Positions 7,639-16,591 of a stretch of DNA of 64,000 nucleotides are shown piece after piece (the stretch's first letter is position 1; each line of letters opens with the position of its first letter). The DNA lies in contig JBFXJP010000009.1 of the NCBI GenBank assembly GCA_050174775.1, positions 61,182-125,181 of the forward strand, written 5' to 3'. A program made the position numbers and the translations under genes. Source of the DNA: CAYPGJ01 sp050174775. Its GTDB lineage: Bacteria; Planctomycetota; Phycisphaerae; Phycisphaerales; UBA1924. The notes under the pieces are model-generated. The model ran no database searches. It was not told the origin of the DNA and was given only the letters and a program-made list of their open reading frames with translations.

Positions 7639-8466
7639 TCACACCACCCCCTCCAATCCCCTCAACCCCACCGGCTCCCTCGTATAGAACCCCTCCGCGC
7701 TCCGCGTCCCGATCCGGCTCCCCAAATACGTCCCCGCGGCCTCGATCCACCCCACAACCTGCCCATTCGCCCTCACAAACTGCGTCACATACGCCTCAAT
7801 CGCCGCGCGCTTCACGCCCTCAAACCCCGTGATGTCCAAACAGAAACTCGGGTTCATCACCCACCGCAAGTGCGTCGCGTAATAGTGAAAGAACCACTTC
7901 GGATACTTCGGCGGATGCCGCGCATCATCCGCCGGCCTCCCAAACCACTCCCCGCTCGGCGTATGCACCCCACGCCGCGCCTCCTCCACCTCCTTACCCC
8001 TCAACACCTCCCCCCCGCGCCACCGACCCGCCTCACCCATCCGCGACAACTTCGCGTCAAACCGCGCATCCTCGGCAATCCTTGTCGTCGCCACGTGATC
8101 CGGATGCGCATCCTCGAAGAACGGCGCGAACACCACGTCCGCCTGCCACTCCCGATACACCTTCGCAACCACGTGCCGCGCCCCGACCGAATGCTGCAAC
8201 TCCCGGTTCGGAAAACCAAGGCACATCCGTTCCACCACCCCCGGAAAACCGTCCCCCTTCCCTTTCCGCGCCGCATCATTCAACACCTTCAGCGACGCCT
8301 CCGCCTCCTTCCTCCTCCCCTCCACACTCCCCAAAGGCGTCGGCTCACCATTCGTCATGTCCAGCAACAACACGCGATGCCCCTGCGACGCCAGCAGCGC
8401 AACCGTCCCACCCATCCCCGCCTCCTGATCGTCCGGATGCGGCCCGACAACAACCACATTCGCCAT
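7639..8466 (-). CDS. PIG-L (LmbE) family zinc deacetylase
   Basis: The 275-residue cytoplasmic enzyme belongs to the family that removes N-acetyl groups from GlcNAc-type substrates. The zinc motif PHPDD is at residues 9-13 and the second motif AHPDH at about 120-124. The C-terminal part (GSRIGTRSAEGFYTREPVGL) resembles the BshB1-type bacillithiol deacetylases, but the substrate remains unproven. The start codon overlaps the truA stop by one base (TGATG), so the two genes are probably translationally coupled. Confidence 0.88.
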   Translation of the reverse strand: MANVVVVGPHPDDQEAGMGGTVALLASQGHRVLLLDMTNGEPTPLGSVEGRRKEAEASLKVLNDAARKGKGDGFPGVVERMCLGFPNRELQHSVGARHVVAKVYREWQADVVFAPFFEDAHPDHVATTRIAEDARFDAKLSRMGEAGRWRGGEVLRGKEVEEARRGVHTPSGEWFGRPADDARHPPKYPKWFFHYYATHLRWVMNPSFCLDITGFEGVKRAAIEAYVTQFVRANGQVVGWIEAAGTYLGSRIGTRSAEGFYTREPVGLRGLEGVV

Positions 8467-9353
8467 CAGCCCTCACTCCTCTCAACATCATCAGCCACTT
8501 CTTCACCGCGCTCCGCCAACATCCGCTTCCCCCTCGTCATCGGCAACTCGCCCTCCAGATCAAACACGGCATCCGGATACTTGATCCACTCCAATCTCAA
8601 CCCGCTTGCCGGCATCGTCGGCCCCGCGTTCCTCCGGTCCTTCGACTCGATCGCGCGCGTCACATCATCCGCGCTCATCTTCCCGCGCCCCACCTCCACC
8701 AGCGTCCCCGCGATGATCCGGACCATGTTGTAGAGAAACCCGTCCCCCGACACGTCGATGCGCACAACCCCGGACGCTTCCCGAGACACGTCGCAGGAGA
8801 AAACCGTGCGCACAGTCGACAACCGGCCGTGCTTAGCGGCCGCGAACGCACAGAAGTCGTGCGCACCGACGATGCGACTACCCGCTACACACATCGCTGA
8901 TACATCAAGATCAGTGCGCACATGGGCCGTCACTCGACGCTCCCAGACATTTCTTGAGGCGCCGCACCAGATCCGGTACCGATACCCCTTCGACTCGCAA
9001 TGTCCGACCGGATCAAAGCGCGGGTGAACGCGCCGAACCTCTTGCACCAGCACGTCTTCCGGCAACCGTGAGTTGATCGCCGGCGCCAGCCGCTCGTCCG
9101 GCGCCCCCCTCCGCTCCTCGCTCGCCGTGAACGCCGCCACCTGCCCCGCCGCATGCACCCCGGCGTCCGTCCGGCTCGCCCCCATCAGCTCCACCGGCTC
9201 GCGCACGACCTCCCTAACCGCCCGCTCCACAACGGCTTGCACCGTGCGCAGCCCCTCCGCCGCCACCCACGGCTCCGCAGCCGTCGAGGCCTGCTTCTGC
9301 CACCCGTGGAAGTTCGTCCCCTCGTACGCCACCGTCATCATGTACCGCGCCAC
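8466..9353 (-). CDS. truA: tRNA pseudouridine(38-40) synthase
   Basis: TruA modifies uridines 38-40 in the tRNA anticodon arm. AYEGTNFHGWQ near the N-terminus, SRTDAGVHAAGQVAAF with the catalytic Asp, and GDGFLYNMVRIIAGTLVEVGRG are the family blocks in order. GTG at 9353 is chosen as start: a TATTCT box ends six bases upstream, as in many genes of this window, and the resulting N-terminus (MARYMMTVAYEGT) matches the usual one. This gives 295 residues; the frame is open further upstream without support. It is followed by the PIG-L gene with a one-base overlap. Confidence 0.92.
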   Translation of the reverse strand: MARYMMTVAYEGTNFHGWQKQASTAAEPWVAAEGLRTVQAVVERAVREVVREPVELMGASRTDAGVHAAGQVAAFTASEERRGAPDERLAPAINSRLPEDVLVQEVRRVHPRFDPVGHCESKGYRYRIWCGASRNVWERRVTAHVRTDLDVSAMCVAGSRIVGAHDFCAFAAAKHGRLSTVRTVFSCDVSREASGVVRIDVSGDGFLYNMVRIIAGTLVEVGRGKMSADDVTRAIESKDRRNAGPTMPASGLRLEWIKYPDAVFDLEGELPMTRGKRMLAERGEEVADDVERSEG

Positions 9354-9359
9354 AACCCG

Positions 9360-9365
9360 AGAATA
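9360..9365 (-). promoter_or_regulatory. -10 box of truA (leaderless type)
   Basis: TATTCT, six bases before the GTG start; no Shine-Dalgarno sequence between them. Confidence 0.55.
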
Positions 9366-9530
9366 CCGCACGCCGAGCCGGTGAAATCCCCGATTGTCGT
9401 TGGAACCATTCCAGGTCAGAAACGAATCATTCCATGCAGGGGAGAGAAAGCCCACTCGCGTCCAGGACTGCCAGGGACGCCGCGGCCCGAAAGGCCGCCG
9501 CAGGCCTCGACGCGACGGAGGGGCGAGAAT

Positions 9531-9584
9531 GGGCGTTGTCCGCGCCGGCGACCGCAAGCGCCCGCGTCGGCAACGCCCGTTTTT
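9531..9584 (+). terminator. Hairpin with T tract on the + strand, owner unknown
   Basis: The arms GGGCGTTG and CAACGCCC enclose further pairing and are followed by GTTTTTG. The orientation fits a + strand transcript, but the genes on both sides are on the - strand. Confidence 0.35.
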
Positions 9585-9595
9585 GCACAGCGGGG

Positions 9596-10714
9596 TCAGT
9601 GCCCGAAGAGGTTCGTCGTGGCGAACATGTTCTTCTCTTCGAAGTACGCCAGGGCTTCGTCGACGGCGGCGAAGATCTTGGTGGCGGTCTCGGTGATGAA
9701 AGGGGAGGGGGCCTTCTTGGGCTTCCAGACCACGTAGACCTCCTTGGTGTGCTCGAAGGCGTGGTGGAGCTCTCGTTCGACGCCGGAGGAGAGGCCGGGG
9801 ATACCGCCCGCCAGTTCGGGGATGTAAGAGACGATCATGTCGGATTGGTCGACGAGCTTGAAGTCGCGCATGTAGATCTGGCCGTCCACGTCGCCCGCGA
9901 TGTCGAGGACCTGGCGGACGGAGACGCGGATGGGCTGGGCGGTCTTCTTGGAGCCGAAGGAGTGGGGGGCCGTCTCGATGAAGTCCTTGCCCTCGCGCGC
10001 GGCGGCGATTGAGCGGTCGAGGAGGAGCTTTTCGTCGACGTCGCCGGGGTCGAATGCGATGAAGTGCTCAGCCAGGGCCTCGCGGAAGGCGTCGATCTCG
10101 GCGAGGACGTCGGGGAGGTCGACGACGTGGCTCATGGGGAAGGACGGGTAGACCTTCTTCATGTCGGGGCGGCAGATGAGGCGGAAGAGGGAGCGCGTGT
10201 TGTCGCGCTGGCGGCCTCGGCTGAAGATGTAGAACTTCTTGCCGGTCGCTTTGGCCATCATCTCTGTGGCCAGGATCTCCTCCTCGCGCCAGACCATGCA
10301 GTCCTTGAGGGTGGCGTCGATGACGTGCTCGTCGTGGAGGCGGTGGTGGACGACCTCGATGTTGTCGACGAGGCAGATGAAGATGTCGGGCTCGAAGGCG
10401 CGGATCTGGTCGAAGTCGAAGGCGGAGAAGAGGCCGTGCCGCCAGCGGAAGGTGGCGTGGGTGTTGAGGATCACGTTGGTCTTGCCTTTGGACTCTGCGA
10501 TGGCGTCGCGGAGGACGGCTCGCCGTAGGGTTTCGAGGCGGGAGAGGGGGAGGTCGAGGATGCGTCCGGGTCGGACGTCGGGCGCCTCGCGGTACATCAT
10601 GTCGCCGACGTGGAAGAGGTCGAGGCTCTCGCCCTGCTGTCCGGCAAAGTCCCGCACGCCGTTGAGGAACGGCTTCTTGTCCATGCCAACCTGGCCCGTC
10701 ACGATCACGCGCAT
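9596..10714 (-). CDS. P-loop protein, adenylate-kinase-like N-terminus
   Basis: 372 residues. The N-terminus MRVIVTGQVGMDKK looks like a nucleotide-binding P-loop. NVILNTHATFRW and DIFICLVDN fit the core strands of an adenylate-kinase-like fold. The C-terminal third (IYMRDFKLVDQSDMIVSY, GLSSGVERELHHAFEHTKEVYVVW) resembles nucleoside 2-deoxyribosyltransferase-type or TIR-like Rossmann domains, where an SGVE-type motif is typical. It is thus probably a two-domain nucleotide-handling enzyme; the reaction is unknown. The ATG at 10714 is preceded by TATACT six bases upstream and no Shine-Dalgarno sequence. Upstream codons in the same frame encode only low-complexity proline/serine sequence. Confidence 0.7.
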   Translation of the reverse strand: MRVIVTGQVGMDKKPFLNGVRDFAGQQGESLDLFHVGDMMYREAPDVRPGRILDLPLSRLETLRRAVLRDAIAESKGKTNVILNTHATFRWRHGLFSAFDFDQIRAFEPDIFICLVDNIEVVHHRLHDEHVIDATLKDCMVWREEEILATEMMAKATGKKFYIFSRGRQRDNTRSLFRLICRPDMKKVYPSFPMSHVVDLPDVLAEIDAFREALAEHFIAFDPGDVDEKLLLDRSIAAAREGKDFIETAPHSFGSKKTAQPIRVSVRQVLDIAGDVDGQIYMRDFKLVDQSDMIVSYIPELAGGIPGLSSGVERELHHAFEHTKEVYVVWKPKKAPSPFITETATKIFAAVDEALAYFEEKNMFATTNLFGH

Positions 10715-10720
10715 GGGCGA

Positions 10721-10726
10721 AGTATA
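10721..10726 (-). promoter_or_regulatory. -10 box of the P-loop protein gene (leaderless type)
   Basis: TATACT, near-consensus, six bases before the ATG at 10714. Confidence 0.65.
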
Positions 10727-10926
10727 CGGGGCTCTCGGCGGGGCCTTGTGAGGGCTTGGCGGGCTCTTGCGGGGAGGGGGAGTTGCGAGCGAAGAAGACG
10801 ATGGCATCGTCGGTGCGGGAGTGATTCGTGGCCTGAAAAGGGGGGCGAGCGGCGCGCGGTTCGACGAAATCGCCTGCGACGTCGGGGGCGCGGGCGGTGG
10901 GGAACGGAGTCGGGTTGTGGAGAGAA

Positions 10927-12609
10927 TCAGTTCGGGAGGCTGGAGAAGGTGTTGATGGCGTTGACGAGGATGGCGAGGTCGGCGCTGTCGGTGGCGCTGT
11001 CTGCGTTAAAGTCGACGGGGGTGGCGGCCCACGCGCCGATGTCTCCGCCGTTGACGGACTGGTCGGTGTTCAGGTCGAACATGGCGAGCAGGCCGAGGGC
11101 GCATTCATCGATCAGGGTGATGTGGTACTCGAATTCCGCCACGGCGGGCTCTGTGCCTGCGCCGACACCTTTGCACGTCATGCGGTTGCCATTTCGCGTG
11201 ATGCGGTAGAGTCCCGTCGAAGGCAGGGTCTCCCAGTCGGATTGGATGCGCATCACGCGACCACCGGGGTCCGCGAGGGTGTCGACTGTGGCGATGACGG
11301 GCCAATCGACTTTTTCCCATTGCTGCACACCGCCGATGTACTTCCACACGTAGAACGGAGGAGAATCGTCTTCCGACACTGTCGGCTCGTGCAGCGTGAT
11401 CGGCCCGTAGAAACGAAGCCGTATGTCAAGCTGATTGGTGACACACTCGCCGTTGCCGGTCCCGCCTGGACCCGTCGCCACCACGGAGCGAATGGCGAAT
11501 GCGCTGTCGTGCGGGGGGTCGCAGGATTGTCGATGCAGGGCGAACGTTGCGAGGCCGACGGAGCCGCCGCCGATGCTGGACGCAAGGTTTGTGTAGTACG
11601 GCGGGTTCGTGAGCGCGGAGCCGTTGACGGTCACTGCTCCGCTCCACGTGTGCGAGGCGCCGAGGTTGTTGATGGTGATCTGTCCGCCGGGCGCGATGGA
11701 GGGGACGCTGATGGAGGCGGTCGACGTGAGGGACTTGCCGATGATGATCTCGCGGTCGAGGGCGCCGGTAAGGGTGACGGTGGCGTCGAGGTCACCTTCG
11801 GTCGCAAAGAGGCCAGGCGGGTTCTGTGCGCCCGCAATGTCGGCGAATTGCCGCGCATTAATGTTCCCGAAAACACCGGACTTCGCGCGAATTCGCCCGA
11901 TATCGCTCGTGCCATTCGAGTTGTACTTGTTGGCGTCGATTTCGGCGTAGATGTATCCGTTTGGGGCGTCAAGGTGCCGAATCGATCCCTTCGACCACGC
12001 TCGGGCGGGAATCCCTGTTGAGATATTGCCAAAGTTACCTTGCACAACGATCGGCCCTATGTCTCCATACGCATTGACGACGTCGCCAAAGATGCTGCCG
12101 CCAATCGTAAGCCCAGCGAGCTGTGACGGTGCGCCGTCGGTTCGCTCCACGCAGCAGATTTCGGTGCTGAGGTTTCCTCCCACGATCAAATTCGTGGTGG
12201 AGTAGTCTGTGACCTGGAGAGCATTGACGTTTCCCGTCGTGATGAGTTCCGCCAATACCACAGGGTGGGAAGGCGAATCAGGTGTCCGAATGCCGCCCAC
12301 AAAGCTGATGCCGGTGCCGGTTGACGCGGGACCGACAAAGAGAATCAGTGAACGATTGGAACCTGAATTGTTGATGCATTCGATGAAACTGATCACGTCG
12401 CCGGCATCGCCGCGGATGTCGACGATCATATCTCCCCCGCACGCCCCGGTCGTGATCGTGATTTTCCAAAGACCATTCTCAAGGACGCGATCGATCGTCA
12501 TACAGCTGCCGCCCTGAAGCGCTGTTGCCGTGACCGTCGCCTGTGATTGAGCTGCGACAATCAGTCCGGCCACCGCTACGACGAACCGTGTCTGTATTTT
12601 TGTTCGCAT
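10927..12609 (-). CDS. Secreted beta-rich protein with dockerin-like tail
   Basis: The 560-residue protein has a signal peptide of about 24 residues (ending SQA). Its middle region is glycine/isoleucine-rich and repetitive, with LTIGGSIFGDVVNAYGDIG, IVVQGNFGNIS and SGVFGNINARQF, which suggests a parallel beta-helix. The tail has two calcium-loop-like repeats: DLNTDQSVNGGDIGAW and DFNADSATDSADLAILV. This is a dockerin-like ending, but more divergent than the VNFADLN version. The function is not recognised. GGAGAAAACGAAC precedes the ATG at 12609. The start lies 34 bases inside the end of the preceding SUMF1-fold gene, so the two probably form an operon. Confidence 0.8.
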   Translation of the reverse strand: MRTKIQTRFVVAVAGLIVAAQSQATVTATALQGGSCMTIDRVLENGLWKITITTGACGGDMIVDIRGDAGDVISFIECINNSGSNRSLILFVGPASTGTGISFVGGIRTPDSPSHPVVLAELITTGNVNALQVTDYSTTNLIVGGNLSTEICCVERTDGAPSQLAGLTIGGSIFGDVVNAYGDIGPIVVQGNFGNISTGIPARAWSKGSIRHLDAPNGYIYAEIDANKYNSNGTSDIGRIRAKSGVFGNINARQFADIAGAQNPPGLFATEGDLDATVTLTGALDREIIIGKSLTSTASISVPSIAPGGQITINNLGASHTWSGAVTVNGSALTNPPYYTNLASSIGGGSVGLATFALHRQSCDPPHDSAFAIRSVVATGPGGTGNGECVTNQLDIRLRFYGPITLHEPTVSEDDSPPFYVWKYIGGVQQWEKVDWPVIATVDTLADPGGRVMRIQSDWETLPSTGLYRITRNGNRMTCKGVGAGTEPAVAEFEYHITLIDECALGLLAMFDLNTDQSVNGGDIGAWAATPVDFNADSATDSADLAILVNAINTFSSLPN

Positions 12610-13673
12610 GTTCGTTTTCTCCGTGTCGAAGCGACCATAATGAGTCCTCCGAGCAACGGGAATGCCCCCGCCCCCGGAACGGTTGACGCGATTCGTAATC
12701 CGAACGTTGATGCGTTGGGCAGACCCGCCCCTGAGCTGTCGATCTGATCGGAGAGGTAATAGAACGAGCCGATGCCGGTGCGGGACCCTCGCGCGATACG
12801 AAAGCGGTTAAGCATCGACCACGTTTCGGTCCACTCAACTGTGCCGCCGGAGACGTCGAGCAGTCCCCATGGGGCCGAGACGTCGGGGTAGGAGCCGACG
12901 TCGGGGCGGAAGCCGGGCTGCGTGATTGGCGCGGAGGTTTGCGCGCCGGGCTCGCCGGGGAGGCCGCCCTGCAGGGGCGTGTCCTGCCCGCCGGGGTGGC
13001 GCCAGTAGCCCTCAAGGCCGAGGCCGTGCTTGTTGGGGTCGTAGTACGCGGCCTTGACCCATTCATCTTCGCTGGGGATCCAGAAGAGCGCGCCGGGGCT
13101 GCGCGACGACTGATCGTTGACGGTGCCGTCGGGGTTGTTGGTGAAGGTGGCGGTGTCGTAGGCGCCGTTCTCGAAGGCGTCGCGTGTGAGGGCCTTGCCG
13201 TTGTGGAGCCAGTTGCAGTAGCGCGCGGCGTATCGCCAGCCCATGGCGATGGAAACGTTGTTGAAGATGGGGTCCATGGTGTAGGTGGGGACGCCGTTCG
13301 TTCCGAAGCCGCGGAAGATGATGGCGCCGCTCGAGAAGAGGTCGCTGCCGAAGTCGGCGCCGACGTAGGGGGCGTAGGCCTGCACGAATTCGAACCATTG
13401 CGAGCCGGTGATCTCGGTGCGGGCCATGCGGTACTCGTAGTTCACGGCGCCGACCTGCATCCACGGTCGGAAGGGCACTTCGTCGGGCAGGGTTGCGCGA
13501 TTGCCGGGGGCGCCGATGGTGACGAAGTCGTGGCCGTAGGAGGGAGGAAGGATGCCGGCGGTGACGTGGGAGGCGAGGGCGAGGACGAGGCCAAGCGCGG
13601 GCGAGCTTAAAGCGAGACGACGAAGGATCGCGTTGCTTCGCTGACAATTCGGCTTTCTCTCGCACGCACGCAT
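12576..13673 (-). CDS. Secreted SUMF1/FGE-fold protein, paralogue of 4317-5411, PEP-CTERM-like tail
   Basis: 365 residues. After a long n-region and a hydrophobic signal core comes the same block order as the paralogue: SYGHDFVTIG, YEYRMARTEITGSQWFEFV, YCNWLHNGKALT, WIPSEDEWVKAAYYDPN, GLLDVSGGTVEWTE. The catalytic cysteine pair of true formylglycine-generating enzymes is absent. The C-terminus VPGAGAFPLLGGLIM...RRKR is a PEP-CTERM-like sorting tag. The ATG at 13673 has GGGGAA eight bases upstream; the frame remains open to 13895 through the promoter-like block, which argues against a longer protein. Its 3' end overlaps the dockerin-tagged gene at 10927-12609. Confidence 0.82.
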   Translation of the reverse strand: MRACERKPNCQRSNAILRRLALSSPALGLVLALASHVTAGILPPSYGHDFVTIGAPGNRATLPDEVPFRPWMQVGAVNYEYRMARTEITGSQWFEFVQAYAPYVGADFGSDLFSSGAIIFRGFGTNGVPTYTMDPIFNNVSIAMGWRYAARYCNWLHNGKALTRDAFENGAYDTATFTNNPDGTVNDQSSRSPGALFWIPSEDEWVKAAYYDPNKHGLGLEGYWRHPGGQDTPLQGGLPGEPGAQTSAPITQPGFRPDVGSYPDVSAPWGLLDVSGGTVEWTETWSMLNRFRIARGSRTGIGSFYYLSDQIDSSGAGLPNASTFGLRIASTVPGAGAFPLLGGLIMVASTRRKRTCEQKYRHGSS

Positions 13674-13738
13674 AGCGACGATTCCCCGCAAGCAGGCCCG
13701 GAAACCACAACTCTCTGTTGAGACCTGTACGGTCTGAG

Positions 13739-13765
13739 CGTACCGCGCGGTTCCCCCGAAACAAG
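13739..13765 (-). promoter_or_regulatory. Promoter-like block shared by the two SUMF1-fold genes, copy 2
   Basis: Reading on the - strand it is identical to 4187-4213: TTGTTT, 16 bases containing ACCGCGCGGT, then TACGCT. GAGGAAT upstream and TACAGG downstream are also shared with copy 1. Confidence 0.6.
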
Positions 13766-13930
13766 GTCCGAGATCACATTCCTCGTTTTCGTGGCACATG
13801 GCATGTAAGGCCGGACGGCGATCGAGGCAGACGGCGTGTTCGGGCGTGGCCGTGCGGGCGGCGCGTCTATGCCGACGGGGAGCGGGAAAAGCCAACGCGA
13901 AGCCATCCGCGGACCCAGCGTCCGATCCGC

Positions 13931-13936
13931 TATTCT
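13931..13936 (+). promoter_or_regulatory. -10 box of sucD (leaderless type)
   Basis: TATTCT, nine bases before the ATG at 13946; no Shine-Dalgarno sequence. Confidence 0.6.
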
Positions 13937-13945
13937 CTCCGCCCC

Positions 13946-14917
13946 ATGGCCATTCTCGTCAATGCGAACACGCGCGTCATCTGTCAGGGCATCACGGGGT
14001 CCTTCGGGGCCCTGCACACCCGGGGCTGCTACCACTACGGCACGAAGATGGTGGGGGGGGTGACTCCCGGGAAGGGGGGCTCGAAGGATGAGAACGGGCT
14101 GCCGATCTTCGACACGGTCGGCCAGGCCGTGCGGGAGACGGGGGCGGACGCCACGATGATCTTCGTGCCGCCGCCGTTCGCGGCGGACGCGATTCTCGAG
14201 GCCGCGGATGCGCAGGTGCGTGTGATCTGCGCGATCACCGAGGGCATCCCGGTGGCGGACATGGTGCGGGCGCGGGCGTTGCTGGACGAGGTGAACGCGA
14301 AGCGGCCGCCGCACCGGCAGAGCATTCTGGTCGGGCCGAACTGCCCGGGTGTGATCACGCCGGGGCCGAAGACGGGGAAGGGGGAGTCGGCGAAGGACCC
14401 GTACACGAATGCGGGTTGCAAGATCGGGATCATGCCGGGGTACATCAACACGCACATCTCGCAGGCGAAGCGGGGCAAGTCGGTGGGGATCGTGTCGCGC
14501 TCGGGGACGCTGACGTATGAGGCCGTGTGGCAGACGTCGCAGTTAGGCCTGGCGCAGTCGACGTGCGTGGGGATCGGCGGGGACCCGGTGCGGGGGATGA
14601 ACTTCATCGATTGCTTGCGCTTGTTCCAGGAGGATCCGGACACGCACGCGATTCTGATGATCGGGGAGATTGGCGGGAGTGACGAAGAGGCCGCGGCGGA
14701 GTTCGCGAGGCAGTTTGTAACGAAGCCGATGGCGGCGTTCATCGCGGGTCGGACTGCGCCGCCGGGGAGAAGGATGGGGCACGCGGGCGCGATCATTTCG
14801 GGGGGTGAGGGCGGCGCGGAGAGCAAGATCGAGGCGCTCAAGGGGGCGGGGATGGAGATCGCGGAGACGCCGGCGCACATGGGTCATGCGATGGCGAAGG
14901 CGATGGGGCTGGAATAA
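13946..14917 (+). CDS. sucD: Succinate-CoA ligase, ADP/GDP-forming, alpha subunit
   Basis: This is the alpha subunit of the TCA-cycle enzyme that interconverts succinyl-CoA and succinate with substrate-level phosphorylation. The N-terminal CoA-binding Rossmann domain shows VICQGITGSFG and GGVTPGKGG. The phosphorylated histidine lies in MGHAGAIISGGEGGAESKI near residue 278. Length is 323 residues, somewhat above the usual 290. The excess includes an insertion of about 18 residues between GPNCPGVITPG and CKIGIMPG. No beta-subunit gene (sucC) is next to it; the upstream neighbour is the divergent SUMF1-fold gene. The start has no ribosome binding site but a TATTCT box nine bases upstream. Confidence 0.93.
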   Translation: MAILVNANTRVICQGITGSFGALHTRGCYHYGTKMVGGVTPGKGGSKDENGLPIFDTVGQAVRETGADATMIFVPPPFAADAILEAADAQVRVICAITEGIPVADMVRARALLDEVNAKRPPHRQSILVGPNCPGVITPGPKTGKGESAKDPYTNAGCKIGIMPGYINTHISQAKRGKSVGIVSRSGTLTYEAVWQTSQLGLAQSTCVGIGGDPVRGMNFIDCLRLFQEDPDTHAILMIGEIGGSDEEAAAEFARQFVTKPMAAFIAGRTAPPGRRMGHAGAIISGGEGGAESKIEALKGAGMEIAETPAHMGHAMAKAMGLE

Positions 14918-15073
14918 GGCCGCGGGCGAGGGGTGGTTGGGACGTGGGTGCTCAAGAAGTGTCGTGGCGGGGCCGGGGGCGCGGTAGCATGTCAGGTTTT
15001 GGCGGGTGAGGCGCTGCGCGATGGCGTGGTTTGCGTCTTCGGCGGCGCTTCAGGGCGACGAAGGAGACATCTC

Positions 15074-16591
15074 ATGACGGCATTGAGCGCGACGCTTTCG
15101 CATCCGGGTCTGGCGGCGGGGGTCAGGGAGTTCGTGGGGGGGCGGACGCGGAAGATGCTGATCGATGGGAAGTGGGTGGGCGCGAAGAGCGGGGCGACGT
15201 TCACGACGTACGACCCGAGCAACGGGCTCGCGCTCGCGGAGGTGGCGGCGGGGGATGCGGCGGATGTCGATCTGGCCGTGAAGGCGGCGCGGAGAGCGTT
15301 TGAGGATGGGGCTTGGGGGAAGATGAGTCCTTCGCAGCGCGGGCGGGCCATCTGGAAACTGGCGGACCTGATCGAGCAGCACTCGGAGGAGTTTGCGCAG
15401 CTCGAGACACTCGACAACGGGAAGCCGATCAGCGTTTCGCGGATCGCGGATGTGCCGCTGGTGGTGGATCACTTCCGGTACTACGCGGGGTGGGCGACGA
15501 AGGTGGAGGGGGAGACGATTCCCGTGAGTTTCCCGGGGAGCTACTTCGTGCACACGTTGCGCGAGCCGGTCGGAGTGGTGGGGCAGATCATTCCGTGGAA
15601 CTTCCCGCTGCTGATGGCCGCGTGGAAGCTGGGAGTGGCGCTGGCCTGCGGGAACACGGTGGTGCTCAAGCCGGCGGAGCAGACGCCGCTGAGCGCGCTG
15701 CGGCTGGGAGAGCTGATCGAGGAGGCGGGGATTCCGGCCGGTGTGGTGAATATCGTGACGGGGCTGGGCGAGACAGCGGGCGCGGCGCTGGCGGCGCATC
15801 CGGGCGTGGACAAGGTGGCGTTCACCGGATCGACGGAGGTGGGCAAGATCGTGATGCGCGCGGCCGCGGGGAATCTGAAGCGCGTGTCATTGGAGCTTGG
15901 AGGCAAGTCGCCGAACATCGTGTTCGCGGACGCGGACCTCGATGTTGCGGCGGACGGCGCGGCGCACGCGATCTATTTCAATCACGGGCAGTGCTGCTGC
16001 GCGGGGTCGAGGCTGTTCATCGAGCAGAAGGCGTATGACAGGGTGGTGTCGAGGCTGATCGAGCGGTCGGAGAAGATTCGAGTAGGGCCGGGGATGGAGG
16101 CGGAGACGGAGATGGGGCCGCTCGTGTCGGAGGAGCAGCATCAGAAGGTGACGGGGCTGGTGGAGAGCGGGAAGCAAGAGGGGGCGAAGGTGGTGGCGGG
16201 TGGGGGACGACCGCAGGGGATGGAGCAGGGGTACTTCGTGCGGCCGACGGTGCTCACGGAGGTGAAGCCGACGATGCGTGTGGTGAGGGAGGAGATCTTC
16301 GGGCCGGTGGTGTGCGCGGTGCCGTTCAAGGACCCGGAGGAAGTGGTGTCGGCGGGGAATGATTCGGAGTACGGATTGGCAGCGGCGGTGTGGACGAGGG
16401 ATGTGGGGAAGGCGCACCGGCTGGCCTCGAAGTTGCGCGCGGGGACGGTGTGGATCAATTGCTACAACTGCTTTGATGCCGCGGCGCCGTTCGGCGGGTA
16501 CAAGCAGAGCGGGTTCGGGCGCGAGATGGGGAAGGCCGCGCTGGAGATGTACACGCAGGTGAAGACGGTGTGGGTGAACACGGGTGTGTGA
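15074..16591 (+). CDS. NAD(P)+-dependent aldehyde dehydrogenase
   Basis: The 505-residue cytoplasmic enzyme oxidises an aldehyde to its acid. The family blocks are in order: PWNFPLLMAAWKLGVALACGN, FTGSTEVGK (cofactor loop), LELGGKSPNIV with the general-base Glu, GQCCCAGSRLF with the catalytic Cys (the run of three cysteines is notable), and EEIFGPVVCAVPF near the C-terminus. It most resembles the ALDH1/2-type (retinal/acetaldehyde) class, but the substrate cannot be told. AAGGAG lies eight bases before the ATG at 15074. A possible -10 box TAGCAT lies near 14986, which would give a leader of about 80 bases. Confidence 0.93.
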   Translation: MTALSATLSHPGLAAGVREFVGGRTRKMLIDGKWVGAKSGATFTTYDPSNGLALAEVAAGDAADVDLAVKAARRAFEDGAWGKMSPSQRGRAIWKLADLIEQHSEEFAQLETLDNGKPISVSRIADVPLVVDHFRYYAGWATKVEGETIPVSFPGSYFVHTLREPVGVVGQIIPWNFPLLMAAWKLGVALACGNTVVLKPAEQTPLSALRLGELIEEAGIPAGVVNIVTGLGETAGAALAAHPGVDKVAFTGSTEVGKIVMRAAAGNLKRVSLELGGKSPNIVFADADLDVAADGAAHAIYFNHGQCCCAGSRLFIEQKAYDRVVSRLIERSEKIRVGPGMEAETEMGPLVSEEQHQKVTGLVESGKQEGAKVVAGGGRPQGMEQGYFVRPTVLTEVKPTMRVVREEIFGPVVCAVPFKDPEEVVSAGNDSEYGLAAAVWTRDVGKAHRLASKLRAGTVWINCYNCFDAAAPFGGYKQSGFGREMGKAALEMYTQVKTVWVNTGV

